Shown here: piece by piece, positions 27,852 through 36,622 of the stretch
Layout of the letters: every line of letters starts with the position of its first letter
Numbering within the stretch: the stretch's first letter is position 1
NCBI RefSeq assembly: GCF_004115085.1
Contig: NZ_QXJP01000002.1
Location: 62,001 to 126,000, forward strand
Origin: Longirhabdus pacifica
Lineage (GTDB): Bacteria > Bacillota > Bacilli > Paenibacillales > DSM-105158
Reading direction: 5' to 3'
Length of the DNA: 64,000 nucleotides
The notes under the pieces: generated by a model
What the model was told of the DNA's origin: nothing
What the model saw: only the letters and a program-made list of their open reading frames with translations
The model's database searches: none
Program-made: the position numbers and the translations under genes

Positions 27852-28559
27852 TTAAAATGTATTCCAAGTAGTAACTTCGTCTAGTGGTAAACGTTTTTTA
27901 GGAAATCCTGCATGTGCAGCTTTCCCTAAAGAAATGAGCATAACTGGTGTAAAATGCTTCGGTACGTTAAAGGTATCTACAAATTTCACAGGATCAAATC
28001 CACCCATTGGTACGGTGTCATATCCTTTTGCCTTTGCTGTAAGCATTAATTGTTGTGCCACAATTCCACCGTCAATCATGCCAACACGCATGGCATTCAT
28101 TTCGTCTAAATTCCCGTAATGTTGGTTGATTTGATTGATATAGAAATCTTTAATTTCTTCTGTCATGGAGCCACTATCTACGACTTGCTGATAAATCTCC
28201 GGTGCTTTTTTATAAGCTTCTAAATCTGCTAAAACTGCAATGACAACAGATGCATCAACAATTTGATTTTGATTGTTTGCGATCGGTAATAACGTTTCTT
28301 TTAACGATTGATCTTCAATAACAAGAAATCTCCACGGCTGCAAATTAGATGATGATGGTGCTAAAATAGCTGTTTCTAAAATTTCTTGTACTTCTTTTCT
28401 TTCTATTTTAAAGTTAGGATCATAATGACGAATGGAAGATCTTTCTTTAGCTATCGTAAAAAAGTTTTGATCTTCAATCTCCTTTGGCAAATTACCTTCT
28501 GTTTTAATTTCTTTTATTTTATCAAAATATTCCTGGTTACTTGTTCTCTCTTGCGTCAT
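27852..28559 (-). CDS. Nitroreductase family flavoprotein (YdgI/MhqN-like)
   Basis: A 235-residue FMN oxidoreductase. The FMN phosphate motif KERSSIRHYDP and the flavin-binding APSSSNLQPWRF are clear. MIDGGIVAQQLMLTAKAKGYDT and GFDPVKF resemble B. subtilis YdgI/MhqN. Such enzymes reduce nitro or quinone compounds with NAD(P)H and are often induced by electrophile stress. It has an extra 30 residues at the N terminus compared with these relatives. Two copies of one operator cover its promoter, so it is probably tightly repressed. The regulator is not certain; an Rrf2 gene lies 1.4 kb upstream. Confidence 0.85.
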   Translation of the reverse strand: MTQERTSNQEYFDKIKEIKTEGNLPKEIEDQNFFTIAKERSSIRHYDPNFKIERKEVQEILETAILAPSSSNLQPWRFLVIEDQSLKETLLPIANNQNQIVDASVVIAVLADLEAYKKAPEIYQQVVDSGSMTEEIKDFYINQINQHYGNLDEMNAMRVGMIDGGIVAQQLMLTAKAKGYDTVPMGGFDPVKFVDTFNVPKHFTPVMLISLGKAAHAGFPKKRLPLDEVTTWNTF

Positions 28560-28575
28560 GATCAGCTCTCCTCTT

Positions 28576-28640
28576 TTATACTGTACTATTTATATACACA
28601 GTATAAAACTTAAACTGTAACTTTGTCAAGTACAGTATAA
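28576..28640 (-). promoter_or_regulatory. Strong sigma-A promoter covered by twin 31-bp operators
   Basis: Minus-strand TTGACA (28629-28624), an 18-bp spacer and TATACT (28605-28600). Two inverted repeats of the same form overlie it: TTATACTGT-N13-ACAGTATAA at 28576-28606 and TTAAACTGT-N13-ACAGTATAA at 28610-28640, repeating every 34 bp. The first covers the -10 and the start site, the second the -35, as expected for a repressor. Confidence 0.8.
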
Positions 28641-28873
28641 GCTCATATCGGCTAATCATTTTTAGACATTAAAAGTGGCATATCAAAAAAGCTTGGTTCA
28701 CATGAACCTCCTTCCATTTCATTTCCACAATGATAAAACCACAGTCATACTAACAAGTGGATTTTTAGAAGGTTTTCATGTTAAAACCAAACTTTTAACT
28801 TGCATGATATACTTTAAAGCATGTTGATACTTCAATGCCATAAGATATTTTAAAAAACTAAGAATTAACCATA

Positions 28874-29416
28874 TTAACCATAGTAAGGTGATATAAGTAC
28901 GTAAACAAGTATACCTGTGAAACTGACATATAGCCATATTGGCATTGTAATCTTACCTATTTTACGGTGCTTTTCAACTTGTCCCATGTAGCCTCTTACG
29001 ACACTCAACAATGCTAGTGGTACATTTAGTATCGCTAATAAAATATGAGATATTAAAATAAAATAATACACATATTTTAATATACTGTTGCCACCAAACG
29101 GAGTTGGTTCGCTTAAAAAATGATACGTAACATAAGAAATTAAAAAGAAAAACGTAGATACAAAGGCTGCCAGTATGAAGTTGCGATGTACTTTAATGTT
29201 TTTATTTTTGATTGCATATAAGGAACACAGCAAAAATGAAAACGTAAATACGTTAAAAATCGCATTCAACAACGGGAAGATGGTAACATCAAAGTTTACC
29301 ATTCCTTCATAGTCAGGAAGAAAATAAAGAATTGCAATAAGTATAACCACCGTTACAGAAAAAATGGCGATAAAAACATTATAACTTTTTTCTTTCATAG
29401 CTAAATTTTTGTCCAT
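28874..29416 (-). CDS. ctaM: DUF420 membrane protein, CtaM/YozB-like cytochrome oxidase maturation factor
   Basis: A 180-residue integral membrane protein with five predicted helices (VFIAIFSVTVVILIAILYFL and others) and conserved His residues (KVHRNFILAAF, SYVTYHF, LISHILLAILN, VEKHRKIGK). This is the DUF420 family. S. aureus CtaM of this family is needed for active heme A-containing cytochrome oxidase (known). It should serve aa3-type oxidase assembly here (inference). The start at 29416 follows GGAGG by ten bases; an upstream in-frame ATG has no ribosome binding site. The gene lies downstream of, and in the same direction as, the Rrf2 gene. The gap 28641-28873 has only weak hairpins (for example GGTTTT/AAAACC near 28773). 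Confidence 0.8.
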   Translation of the reverse strand: MDKNLAMKEKSYNVFIAIFSVTVVILIAILYFLPDYEGMVNFDVTIFPLLNAIFNVFTFSFLLCSLYAIKNKNIKVHRNFILAAFVSTFFFLISYVTYHFLSEPTPFGGNSILKYVYYFILISHILLAILNVPLALLSVVRGYMGQVEKHRKIGKITMPIWLYVSFTGILVYVLISPYYG

Positions 29417-29583
29417 GTATATCTCTATCCTCCATCTATGTTCATACCCATATGATAGCATATGGGTTAAAGGTACTAAAATATATATATTGTCATTATT
29501 TCGAACATTGTTTCGTGCATAAAAAGCATCTATTATGCCTGTCATATACAATCTTGAAATGTTGTAACGTACTGTATATGTTT

Positions 29584-30018
29584 TTAATTCACTTTATTTA
29601 CTGGTAATAAATCGGCGATTGTCTTATGCTGCAATTTGACCATCAACCATTCTTCCATCTCATTAGATATCTCTGTCATTACTGATTTTGTCTCTGAACT
29701 AATGCATCCTGTTTGATCGTTTACTCCAAAAATAACTTTTGGAAGAGGATCGGGAAATTGCATCGCCGTATACACATCAGCTAAAGTAATCTCATGTGCT
29801 GGTTTTTTTAAATAATATCCTCCATCGCGTCCTTCTTTTGCACCCACAAGTTGTGCCTTCACTAAATAAGATAATATTTTTCTCACATACGTGGATTGAG
29901 ATTCAATTTTCACGGCAACATGAGCACTAGGGCATATTTCATTTTTGTTAGCTAATACAAGCAATGCTTCGATGGCATATGCAAACCATTTTGTATTTGA
30001 CGTTTTTTCGGCAGACAT
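29584..30018 (-). CDS. Rrf2 family transcriptional regulator
   Basis: A 144-residue Rrf2-type winged-helix protein: YAIEALLVLANKNEICPSAH, then STYVRKILSYLVKAQLV as recognition region, and the family's GRDGGYYLKKPAHEITLADVY wing. It has two Cys (EICPS and TGCISS), not the three-Cys iron-sulfur set of IscR or NsrR, so it may sense redox through one Cys or another ligand. GGAGG lies seven bases before the ATG. TACTGTATA-like sequences occur near its promoter (30048) and before ctaM (29572) and vaguely resemble the nitroreductase operator; any link is weak inference. Confidence 0.8.
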   Translation of the reverse strand: MSAEKTSNTKWFAYAIEALLVLANKNEICPSAHVAVKIESQSTYVRKILSYLVKAQLVGAKEGRDGGYYLKKPAHEITLADVYTAMQFPDPLPKVIFGVNDQTGCISSETKSVMTEISNEMEEWLMVKLQHKTIADLLPVNKVN

Positions 30019-30118
30019 ATTGTTCCTCCTTTACGATGTATATAGCCACTGTATACCTCTATCTTTTTATTAATATACATGAAAACGATAGCTTTTAACA
30101 TAGTTTATATGAAAATAG

Positions 30119-30435
30119 ATAAGTTGGATGAACTTGTTCAACCAACTTATTACAACTAAACATAAGATGAAGAAATTTCCGCATCCACTTTTACGCCTGG
30201 CTACTGAGGCGTAAACTTAGTTCTCGTTATTTCTTCATCTGTTAGATAAGTTGGATGAACTTGTTCAACCAACTTATTACCGCTAATCATAAGATGAAGA
30301 AATTTCTACATCCACTTTTACGCCTGGCTACTGAGGCGTAAACTTAGTTCTCATTATTTCTTCATCTGTTATATAAGTTGGATGAACTTGTTCAACAAAC
30401 TTATTACAACTAAACATAAGATGAAGAAATAAAGA
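30119..30435 (+). repeat. Dispersed structured repeat, copy R3: 2.4 tandem units of 127 nt
   Basis: Hairpin A starts at 30119, 30246 and 30373, exactly 127 nt apart. In each full unit, hairpin A (32 nt; arms ATAAGTTGG / CCAACTTAT, inner TGAAC / GTTCA) is followed by hairpin B with a perfect 12-bp outer stem (AGATGAAGAAAT 30165-30176 with ATTTCTTCATCT 30229-30240) and an inner 9-bp stem (TTTACGCCT 30190-30198 with AGGCGTAAA 30207-30215). The two full units differ at only a few loop positions. The third unit is cut after the first arm of hairpin B, at the end of the ABC-F gene. Confidence 0.95.
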
Positions 30436-31995
30436 TTACAACTTCCATTGTTCCACATGTAGGACCTTCGTTATCCAATCTTCATAAAAAGCAGGTTCAT
30501 GTGAAACAAGTATGATCGTTCCCTGGTATTCTTTTAGAGCTTCTCTAAGCGATGATTTTGCAACTGCGTCCAGATGGTTCGTTGGCTCGTCTAAAATTAG
30601 TACATTACTTTCCGTAAGCATTAACTCACATAACCTTACTTTCGCTTGTTCTCCACCACTGAGAAGATGAAAATCTTTTTCGATATGATCTCGATCCAAT
30701 CCCACTTTAGCTAATAATTGTCTAATTTGACGATGTGTCATATCCCTTCGAAAGGCACAGAGATAGTCTAATGGAGTGTGTGCTGTTATCTTTACTCCTT
30801 CAGTTTGTAAAGATAATGTTTGTGAAAAATAAGCGATTTTCACTCTATCCCCGAGCGCAATAGACCCACTTAACGGCTGAATACGATGTAGTTTCGTTTT
30901 TAACAATGTTGTTTTTCCAATCCCATTATAACCAACGACTGCTATTTTGTCGCCACGTCGAATGTTCAAGTTAATGGGTGAGAGCAGTGGATGATCATAA
31001 CCAATCACCACTTCTTCAAGCTGTGCTATAACACGAACGGGCTCTATGGCGACATTAAAATGAAATGTGGGTTTTCTCATCATGGTGGGCTTTGCGATAG
31101 GCTCCATTTTTTGTAATGCTTTTTCTCTGCTTTTCGCTTGTTTTGCCTTCCTTACCTTATTTTTTTGAATAAAATTTTCTAATTTTTTTATTTCTTTTTG
31201 CTGTCTGGCATATTGAATATGCATTTGTTCATGCTCTGTTTTGTAAGTGGACAGAAACTTACTATAATTACCCACATATCGTTTTATATTTTGTTGTTCC
31301 ACATGTAAGATAATATGGGTGACCTCATCTAAAAATTGTTCGTCGTGAGACACCACGATGTAAGCTCCTGGATAATGTTTTAAATAGTCACTAAGCCATG
31401 TAATATGTTGGTCATCTAAATAGTTCGTCGGCTCATCTAACAATAATACATCTGGTTGTTCTAGTAATAATTTCGCTAGCAGCACTTTCGTCTGCTGACC
31501 ACCACTCAGGATTTGCATCTCTTTTTGCAAACCAATATCTATTAAGCCTAATCCTGCAGCTACTTCTTCTATTTTAACATCCAAATGATAAAAATTAGCT
31601 TGCTCTAACTGCTGCTGTATTTCTCCATATTGTTTTAAAATATACGGTAGTTCTGTTTCACTTTGTTTACTCATGTCATCAGCTAGCTGATGCATTTTAC
31701 GCTCTAACACATATAAATGAGAAAAAGCAGTTTGTAAAAATTCATACATAGTAACACCACGTTGTAAATCTGCGTGTTGTTGCAAATAACCGATGCGAGT
31801 ATTTGGCAACCAATGAATGGCTCCATCATCCGGTATGATGTCACCTGCTAACATGCGGATTAAAGTCGATTTTCCACATCCGTTACTACCGACTAAACCA
31901 ATATGCTCACCATGTAATAAACGAAAGTAAATGCGATTAAATATATGCTTATCACCGTGTGAATACATCACACGATCTACTGTCAATAAACTCAT
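30436..31995 (-). CDS. ABC-F family ATPase (YkpA/YbiT-like)
   Basis: A 519-residue protein with two ABC ATPase domains and no membrane segments. Walker A motifs are GSNGCGKST and GYNGIGKTT; signature motifs LSGGQQTKV and LSGGEQAKV; Walker B LLLDEPTNYLDD and LILDEPTNHLDA. A basic interdomain linker (about 240-305, rich in Lys/Gln) fits the ABC-F class, which acts on the ribosome in translation or antibiotic protection. The short linker and overall pattern resemble B. subtilis YkpA more than known resistance types. AAAGGAG lies eight bases before the ATG. The 3' end abuts repeat R3. Confidence 0.85.
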   Translation of the reverse strand: MSLLTVDRVMYSHGDKHIFNRIYFRLLHGEHIGLVGSNGCGKSTLIRMLAGDIIPDDGAIHWLPNTRIGYLQQHADLQRGVTMYEFLQTAFSHLYVLERKMHQLADDMSKQSETELPYILKQYGEIQQQLEQANFYHLDVKIEEVAAGLGLIDIGLQKEMQILSGGQQTKVLLAKLLLEQPDVLLLDEPTNYLDDQHITWLSDYLKHYPGAYIVVSHDEQFLDEVTHIILHVEQQNIKRYVGNYSKFLSTYKTEHEQMHIQYARQQKEIKKLENFIQKNKVRKAKQAKSREKALQKMEPIAKPTMMRKPTFHFNVAIEPVRVIAQLEEVVIGYDHPLLSPINLNIRRGDKIAVVGYNGIGKTTLLKTKLHRIQPLSGSIALGDRVKIAYFSQTLSLQTEGVKITAHTPLDYLCAFRRDMTHRQIRQLLAKVGLDRDHIEKDFHLLSGGEQAKVRLCELMLTESNVLILDEPTNHLDAVAKSSLREALKEYQGTIILVSHEPAFYEDWITKVLHVEQWKL

Positions 31996-32205
31996 TGTAT
32001 TCTCTCCTTTTAGTTTAAATAAATCAATTAGGGAGAACAGTAATTATTCCTTTGTATACATTATATGGATTTCGATTGTTATATTTTTTAATATACATTA
32101 GAGTACACCATGCAGTGTTATTTTTCGTTATTAACATCACATGATGCAAAATAACGCAAATATAACTATGATATACCCGCAGTGATCTGTATCTTTCTAG
32201 ACAAA

Positions 32206-32236
32206 CTAAAAAGGGTAAGGGAACTACACCTTACCC
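32206..32236 (-). terminator. Terminator downstream of repeat R4
   Basis: GGGTAAGG and CCTTACCC form a perfect 8-bp stem. On the minus strand TTTTTAG follows. It could end ykwC transcripts or a separate short RNA containing R4. Confidence 0.7.
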
Positions 32237-32257
32237 ATGCAAAAAAAGGACTATTTA

Positions 32258-32385
32258 AGATGAAGAAATAATGAGAACCAAGTTTACGCCTCAGTTGCTA
32301 GGCAGGCGTAAAGATTCTATTGCTGGAATTTCTACATCTTATGCATAGTGGTAATAAGTTGTTTGAACAAGTTCATTCAACTTAT
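32258..32385 (-). repeat. Dispersed structured repeat, copy R4 (reverse orientation)
   Basis: A full unit on the minus strand: hairpin A at 32385-32354 (32 nt; arms ATAAGTTG, inner TGAAC / GTTCA), then hairpin B closing at ATTTCTTCATCT (32269-32258) with TTTACGCCT / AGGCGTAAA inside. Its opposite outer arm reads AGATGTAGAAAT, one base off perfect pairing. Confidence 0.9.
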
Positions 32386-32751
32386 ATGGAAAGGAATAGT
32401 TAATTATCTACTGTTCTATAATTGGATAGTTAACAGCTTACATAGATAGCTGCAAATAGACAGACTGATCCTGTCTTAACCTAGCACCAAAATGAGAACA
32501 GAAGATAACATCATCATATTTCTTTCCACCTTTTCATTCATTTTAAATTTATAAAAGTATTTCTTGAAAACCAGTATATATAATAACGTATTCCCATGTC
32601 AATATATTGTCTCATACCTTCTATTTAAAATGCTGTATTAGGTTCAATCACCAACATGCATCATGGGTCGGTATGAATGATATTTTTCACATAGCTTTGT
32701 AGTCTTCTTACAAATAGGCGCTATTTGAGTTGATACATGTATGACATTGTA

Positions 32752-33636
32752 TTACTTCATATGATGCTGATACCATTTGTATAACGCTTGTGTTCCGCTA
32801 TCTTCTTCGCCTTTGTCCACGAGTTGTTCATATAATTGCTTAGCTAACATCAACCCGGGCAACTTCATATCTAATTCTTCAGCAGCCTCGATTGCAATTT
32901 TCATATCTTTTATAAAATGACGAATATAAAAACCAGGTGCAAAATCATTGTTTATGATGCGAGGCGCTAAATTACTCATAGTCCAACTACCTGCTGCACC
33001 TCGTGAGATGCTTTGTAACACAGTATCTTGATGTAACCCGGATTTTTCAGCAAATATCATTGCCTCACAAACTCCTAGCATGGTGCCTGCTACAGCGATT
33101 TGATTACTCATTTTTGTATATTGACCTGCTCCTGCATCCCCCTGATACATAATTTGAGTGCCCATAGTTTGTAATACAGGAAGGACGTCATGAAATTTCT
33201 CTTTATCCCCGCCAACCATAATGGACAACTTACCTTCTCTTGCTCCTACATCTCCACCAGAAACTGGAGCGTCGAATACATAACAATGTTTATCTGCTGC
33301 GGCAGAAAACAATTTTTTGGCTAAACTCGGTGAAGAAGTCGTCATATCAATGAAATATGTACCCTCATTTGCCTCATGAATCATTCCTTTTTCCGATAAA
33401 TACACATCTTCCACATCTTGTGGCGTTCCAATCATTGTAATAATCAGTTGTGAGGATTGCACTAACGAAGATATATCTTCACACCAATGTGCGCCCTCAT
33501 TTATTAAAGATTGTGCTTTTGATTTTGTTCTTGTATGTACGTACAACTCATATCCTTCTTTTAAAATATGGTGTGCCATACTTTTCCCCATTACCCCAGT
33601 ACCTATAAAACCAACAGTGGATAGCCCTTTGCTCAT
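32752..33636 (-). CDS. ykwC: 3-hydroxyisobutyrate dehydrogenase family oxidoreductase (YkwC-like)
   Basis: A 294-residue beta-hydroxyacid dehydrogenase. N-terminal Rossmann motif GFIGTGVMGKSMAHHI; substrate-binding FDAPVSGGDVGAREG; catalytic Lys in GAGQYTKMSNQIA; C-terminal helical domain with FIKDMKIAIEAAEEL. It reduces or oxidises a small 2- or 3-hydroxy acid; the exact substrate of YkwC-type enzymes is not settled. GAGGGG lies eight bases before the ATG. It stands alone, with repeat R4 and a terminator far downstream. Confidence 0.85.
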   Translation of the reverse strand: MSKGLSTVGFIGTGVMGKSMAHHILKEGYELYVHTRTKSKAQSLINEGAHWCEDISSLVQSSQLIITMIGTPQDVEDVYLSEKGMIHEANEGTYFIDMTTSSPSLAKKLFSAAADKHCYVFDAPVSGGDVGAREGKLSIMVGGDKEKFHDVLPVLQTMGTQIMYQGDAGAGQYTKMSNQIAVAGTMLGVCEAMIFAEKSGLHQDTVLQSISRGAAGSWTMSNLAPRIINNDFAPGFYIRHFIKDMKIAIEAAEELDMKLPGLMLAKQLYEQLVDKGEEDSGTQALYKWYQHHMK

Positions 33637-33865
33637 TTCTTTTACCCCTCACTTTTTCTTGTATACCATGCTCATATCATCACATGCAACAATATAGTAT
33701 AGATATGACATGTTGAACATGGCTTAAATGGTTAGCTCACATTTTTTTGTTTGAAATGTAATGTAATTTGATGTCACCACCTATTTACTCTCCGCATATT
33801 TTGTGTTAGAGAAACATAATTTTGCTTTTCAAAATGATGGATACAGAAAAGAAAGGATGAATAAC

Positions 33866-34201
33866 GTGCCTAACCCGATTGAAGAAATGATCCAACGTTT
33901 GCAAGATTTGCAAAAAACACAACCAGAAATTGCTGACTCCCTTGAAAATCAAATTAATCGCCTTCGTCAAACTTTGGAAAACAGAGAACAGAATGCTGGA
34001 GGTAGCACTACACCAACAGTAACACCTGCAACAGAAGATTCAGCATCTGAACAAATTAAAAGACTGGAAGAAGTACAAAAAATCAGAGAAAATCAACTTG
34101 AAACGTTAGACTTACAACCAGATCAAAAAAGTGCCATTCAACAACAAATTAAAAGATTAGAACAAATTAAACAAGATCTTATCGCCAGAAGCGGCCAATA
34201 A
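33866..34201 (+). CDS. Small coiled-coil protein, function unknown
   Basis: About 111 residues, hydrophilic, with no Cys and no signal peptide. Two alpha-helical heptad segments of similar sequence (IEEMIQRLQDLQKTQ... and QIKRLEEVQKIRENQ..., the latter ending QQQIKRLEQIKQDL) flank a Thr/Pro/Gly-rich linker (GGSTTPTVTPATEDS). The two halves look like a diverged internal duplication. The start is taken as GTG 33866, nine bases after AAAGG; an ATG at 33857 abuts that site, and a start at 33803 would lack one. No family was recognised. Confidence 0.6.
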   Translation: MPNPIEEMIQRLQDLQKTQPEIADSLENQINRLRQTLENREQNAGGSTTPTVTPATEDSASEQIKRLEEVQKIRENQLETLDLQPDQKSAIQQQIKRLEQIKQDLIARSGQ

Positions 34202-34240
34202 TAAGACCAACTTATTAAACTATTTTAAAACCACAACTGA

Positions 34241-34282
34241 GTTGGCCCTTGTGATTAAATAACCACCAAAAAAGGGGCCAAC
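34241..34282 (+). terminator. Hairpin after the coiled-coil gene
   Basis: GTTGGCCCTT pairs with AAGGGGCCAAC (one bulge) 40 nt after the stop codon. The T-run is weak (TTCATTTG), so it may be only a stem-loop. Confidence 0.4.
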
Positions 34283-34474
34283 TTCATTTGTAACCATTCC
34301 GAATTACCTTCTTTACGAACGCTGCCTAACATAAGCATTATTTTCACTTGTAGCAGCCTACTTATGTAAAATCATAAGTACATGCTCATATTTTTTTATT
34401 CTGCTGCATTGCATGATCAGTTAAATTGTAACTTAATTTTGTCATATACACCACATATGATAGGTACTATATGC

Positions 34475-34532
34475 AAAAAACCACTGTTATTATAAGGGAT
34501 AAAAAATTCCAATATAATAATAGTGGTTTTTT
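34475..34532. terminator. Bidirectional terminator at the end of the app operon
   Basis: AAACCACTGTTATTATA pairs with TATAATAATAGTGGTTT with one mismatch. A T-run lies on both strands, about 30 nt after the appC stop codon. No gene lies in 34202-34564. Confidence 0.85.
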
Positions 34533-34564
34533 AGTTGTAGGAATGATTTAGATCATCCATTCTA

Positions 34565-35482
34565 CTACTCGTTTATTTTAGGATCAAATGCATCACGTAA
34601 GCCATCACCAATAAAGTTAAAACTTAACACTGTGATTAAAATCATCAATCCTGGGAATGTCGGATACCACCATGCTTTGAGCATTATGGTGTAATTTTGT
34701 GCATCCTGCAACATATTTCCCCAACTAGGTATAGGAGGCTGTATTCCTAGACCTAAATAACTCAGTGCAGCTTCTGTCAAAATGATACCGCCAACTCCAA
34801 GTGTTGCAGATACAATGATAGGACCCATCGCATTCGGTAAGATATGAGAAAAAATAATACTTCTATTTTTTACTCCCATCGTTCTTGCAGACAATACAAA
34901 TTCTCTCGTTCGTAACGATAGAAATTCTGCTCTGACTAATCTTGCAGTGCCTAGCCAACCAAATAATATAAAAATATAAATCAACTTATCAATACCTGGA
35001 GTAAAAATGGTGACAAGGGTAATCAGCAAAAATAGTGTTGGAACAGCCAGTAACGTATCTACTATTCGCATTAATATGGAATCTATAATTCCACCAAAAT
35101 ATCCTGCTATAGACCCCACAATAGCTCCAATGGTAACAGAACCCAATATTGAAATAAATCCAACAAGTAGTGATATTTGTCCACCATACAAGATACGTGT
35201 GAAAATATCTCTACCAAATTTGTCTGTACCAAGTAAATGATCAGAACTAGGAGGGAGTAACCTATCTCTCAAGCTCTGCTCCTCAGGCGTGTAAGGTGTT
35301 AGCAAAGGTGCAAATATAGCAGATAATATAATGATGGTTAAAAATATCAACCCAATAACGGCTAATTTATTTTTGAAAAACTTGGATACTATAATTTTAA
35401 ACATCGTATCCGGTTTTCGATTTAAATTGGGGTTTAACAACGCTTCTGTTGAAGATTCGTTTACTGTATTTATTTTTGTCAT
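34565..35482 (-). CDS. appC: Oligopeptide ABC transporter permease AppC
   Basis: A 305-residue inner membrane permease of the OppC/DppC type. It has an N-terminal cytoplasmic tail, about six helices, and the coupling-loop motif [25 protein letters not shown] (the EAA motif) that contacts the ATPases. The N-terminal OppC domain motif ([19 protein letters not shown]) is intact. It pairs with AppB to form the channel. GGGGGG lies seven bases before the ATG. It is the last gene of the operon, 14 nt after appB. Confidence 0.9.
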   Translation of the reverse strand: MTKINTVNESSTEALLNPNLNRKPDTMFKIIVSKFFKNKLAVIGLIFLTIIILSAIFAPLLTPYTPEEQSLRDRLLPPSSDHLLGTDKFGRDIFTRILYGGQISLLVGFISILGSVTIGAIVGSIAGYFGGIIDSILMRIVDTLLAVPTLFLLITLVTIFTPGIDKLIYIFILFGWLGTARLVRAEFLSLRTREFVLSARTMGVKNRSIIFSHILPNAMGPIIVSATLGVGGIILTEAALSYLGLGIQPPIPSWGNMLQDAQNYTIMLKAWWYPTFPGLMILITVLSFNFIGDGLRDAFDPKINE

Positions 35483-35496
35483 CTGTAGTCCCCCCT

Positions 35497-36447
35497 TTAA
35501 TATTCTATGCGTGGATCTATAACCGCATATAGTATATCTGCAACTATATTACCAATGACAATGAACACAGAACTCAGTACGATAAGCGCCATAATAACTG
35601 GATAATCTCTTGTAAAGGAAGATTCAATAAACAAACTTCCGAGACCTGGCCAAGCAAAAACCCGTTCCACTATTGCTGCTCCGCCTACTAAAGAAGGAAG
35701 AGACAATCCAAAAAGCGTAACCACTGGTGTAAGCCCGTTACGAAGGCCATGCTTAAAAATAACTTTACGACTTCTTAATCCTTTCGCTTTTGCCGTACGA
35801 ATATAATCTTGATTCAATACCTCGATCATACTGGAGCGTGTATGTCTTGTGTATGCAGCCATATCGGCGGATGCCAGTACAAAAGCCGGTAAAATAAGAT
35901 GATGTATTCGATCCCAAATGCTAAAAGGAGCATCTAAATCAGCAACCCCACCAGTAGGAAACCACTCAAGATTCACAGCAGTAAACATAATCAGCATTAA
36001 TCCCAGCCAAAAGTTTGGTGTGGCAAGACCAAGAAACGAACCGGTTGAGAAAAGATAATCTGATTTTGAATAAGGTCTTGTTGCAGAATATACTCCAATT
36101 AAAATGGAAAATATAATGGCGATGATTGTAGCAGCAATCATTAGTGTAATCGTATTTGGCAAACGATTCATAATCATTTCACTGACAGGCGTTCCTTTTT
36201 TTAATAAAGAATTACCGAAATCCCCTTGCACCATATTACCTACCCATTTGAAATATTGAATGTAAATAGGATCATCTAGTCCATACTTTTCTATAAATTT
36301 AACTTTATCTTCTGGTTTAATGTCAGGATTCATCAATAAACTAGTAGGGTCGCCTGGAGCAATTTGTACAATGAAAAATGAAATTAACGTTATACCGATT
36401 AATAAGGGAATAGCTGTAAGGATTCTACGAATAATATAGGATAACAT
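35497..36447 (-). CDS. appB: Oligopeptide ABC transporter permease AppB
   Basis: A 316-residue permease of the OppB/DppB type: [20 protein letters not shown] as first helix, the family motif APGDPTSLL, and the EAA coupling loop ([20 protein letters not shown]). About six helices. It forms the channel with AppC. A 10-bp hairpin in the 175-nt gap after appA separates it from the binding-protein gene and may set the ratio of binding protein to permease. Confidence 0.9.
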   Translation of the reverse strand: MLSYIIRRILTAIPLLIGITLISFFIVQIAPGDPTSLLMNPDIKPEDKVKFIEKYGLDDPIYIQYFKWVGNMVQGDFGNSLLKKGTPVSEMIMNRLPNTITLMIAATIIAIIFSILIGVYSATRPYSKSDYLFSTGSFLGLATPNFWLGLMLIMFTAVNLEWFPTGGVADLDAPFSIWDRIHHLILPAFVLASADMAAYTRHTRSSMIEVLNQDYIRTAKAKGLRSRKVIFKHGLRNGLTPVVTLFGLSLPSLVGGAAIVERVFAWPGLGSLFIESSFTRDYPVIMALIVLSSVFIVIGNIVADILYAVIDPRIEY

Positions 36448-36587
36448 TTTGTTACAACTCCCTTCTCTTTTCTGTCATCAATGTTCAAAGTTTCTTATTT
36501 ATTGAGATCATCTATACTCATCAAAATGATATCATCTCGCATCATTTCGTATTTTTCTGTATCCATCATACTTCATTTACATAAGAA

Positions 36588-36610
36588 GGGACGAGGGATT
36601 CCCTCGCCCC
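36588..36610 (-). terminator. Intra-operon hairpin after appA
   Basis: GGGGCGAGGG and CCCTCGTCCC form a 10-bp stem with a three-base loop on the minus strand; the one non-Watson-Crick position is a G-U pair there but an A-C mismatch on the plus strand. The following bases (TTCTTATG) are a poor T-run. It looks like a partial terminator or an mRNA stabiliser, as is common after binding-protein genes. Confidence 0.65.
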
Positions 36611-36622
36611 TTTTTTAACAGT

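Larger units (their letters stand above)
31996..32751. other. Long intergenic region with repeat R4 and a terminator
   Basis: No gene was recognised in these 756 bases. They hold repeat R4 (32258-32385) and, 21 nt beyond it on the minus strand, a rho-independent terminator (32213-32236). The remaining AT-rich sequence at 31996-32210 should contain the ABC-F promoter, but none was clear, and 32390-32750 shows nothing specific. Confidence 0.6.

Noticed and set aside
30119-30435. Possible CRISPR array, from regular 127-nt repeats
   Set aside because: The whole unit repeats, with no unique spacers, the repeat is far longer than CRISPR repeats, and no cas genes are present.
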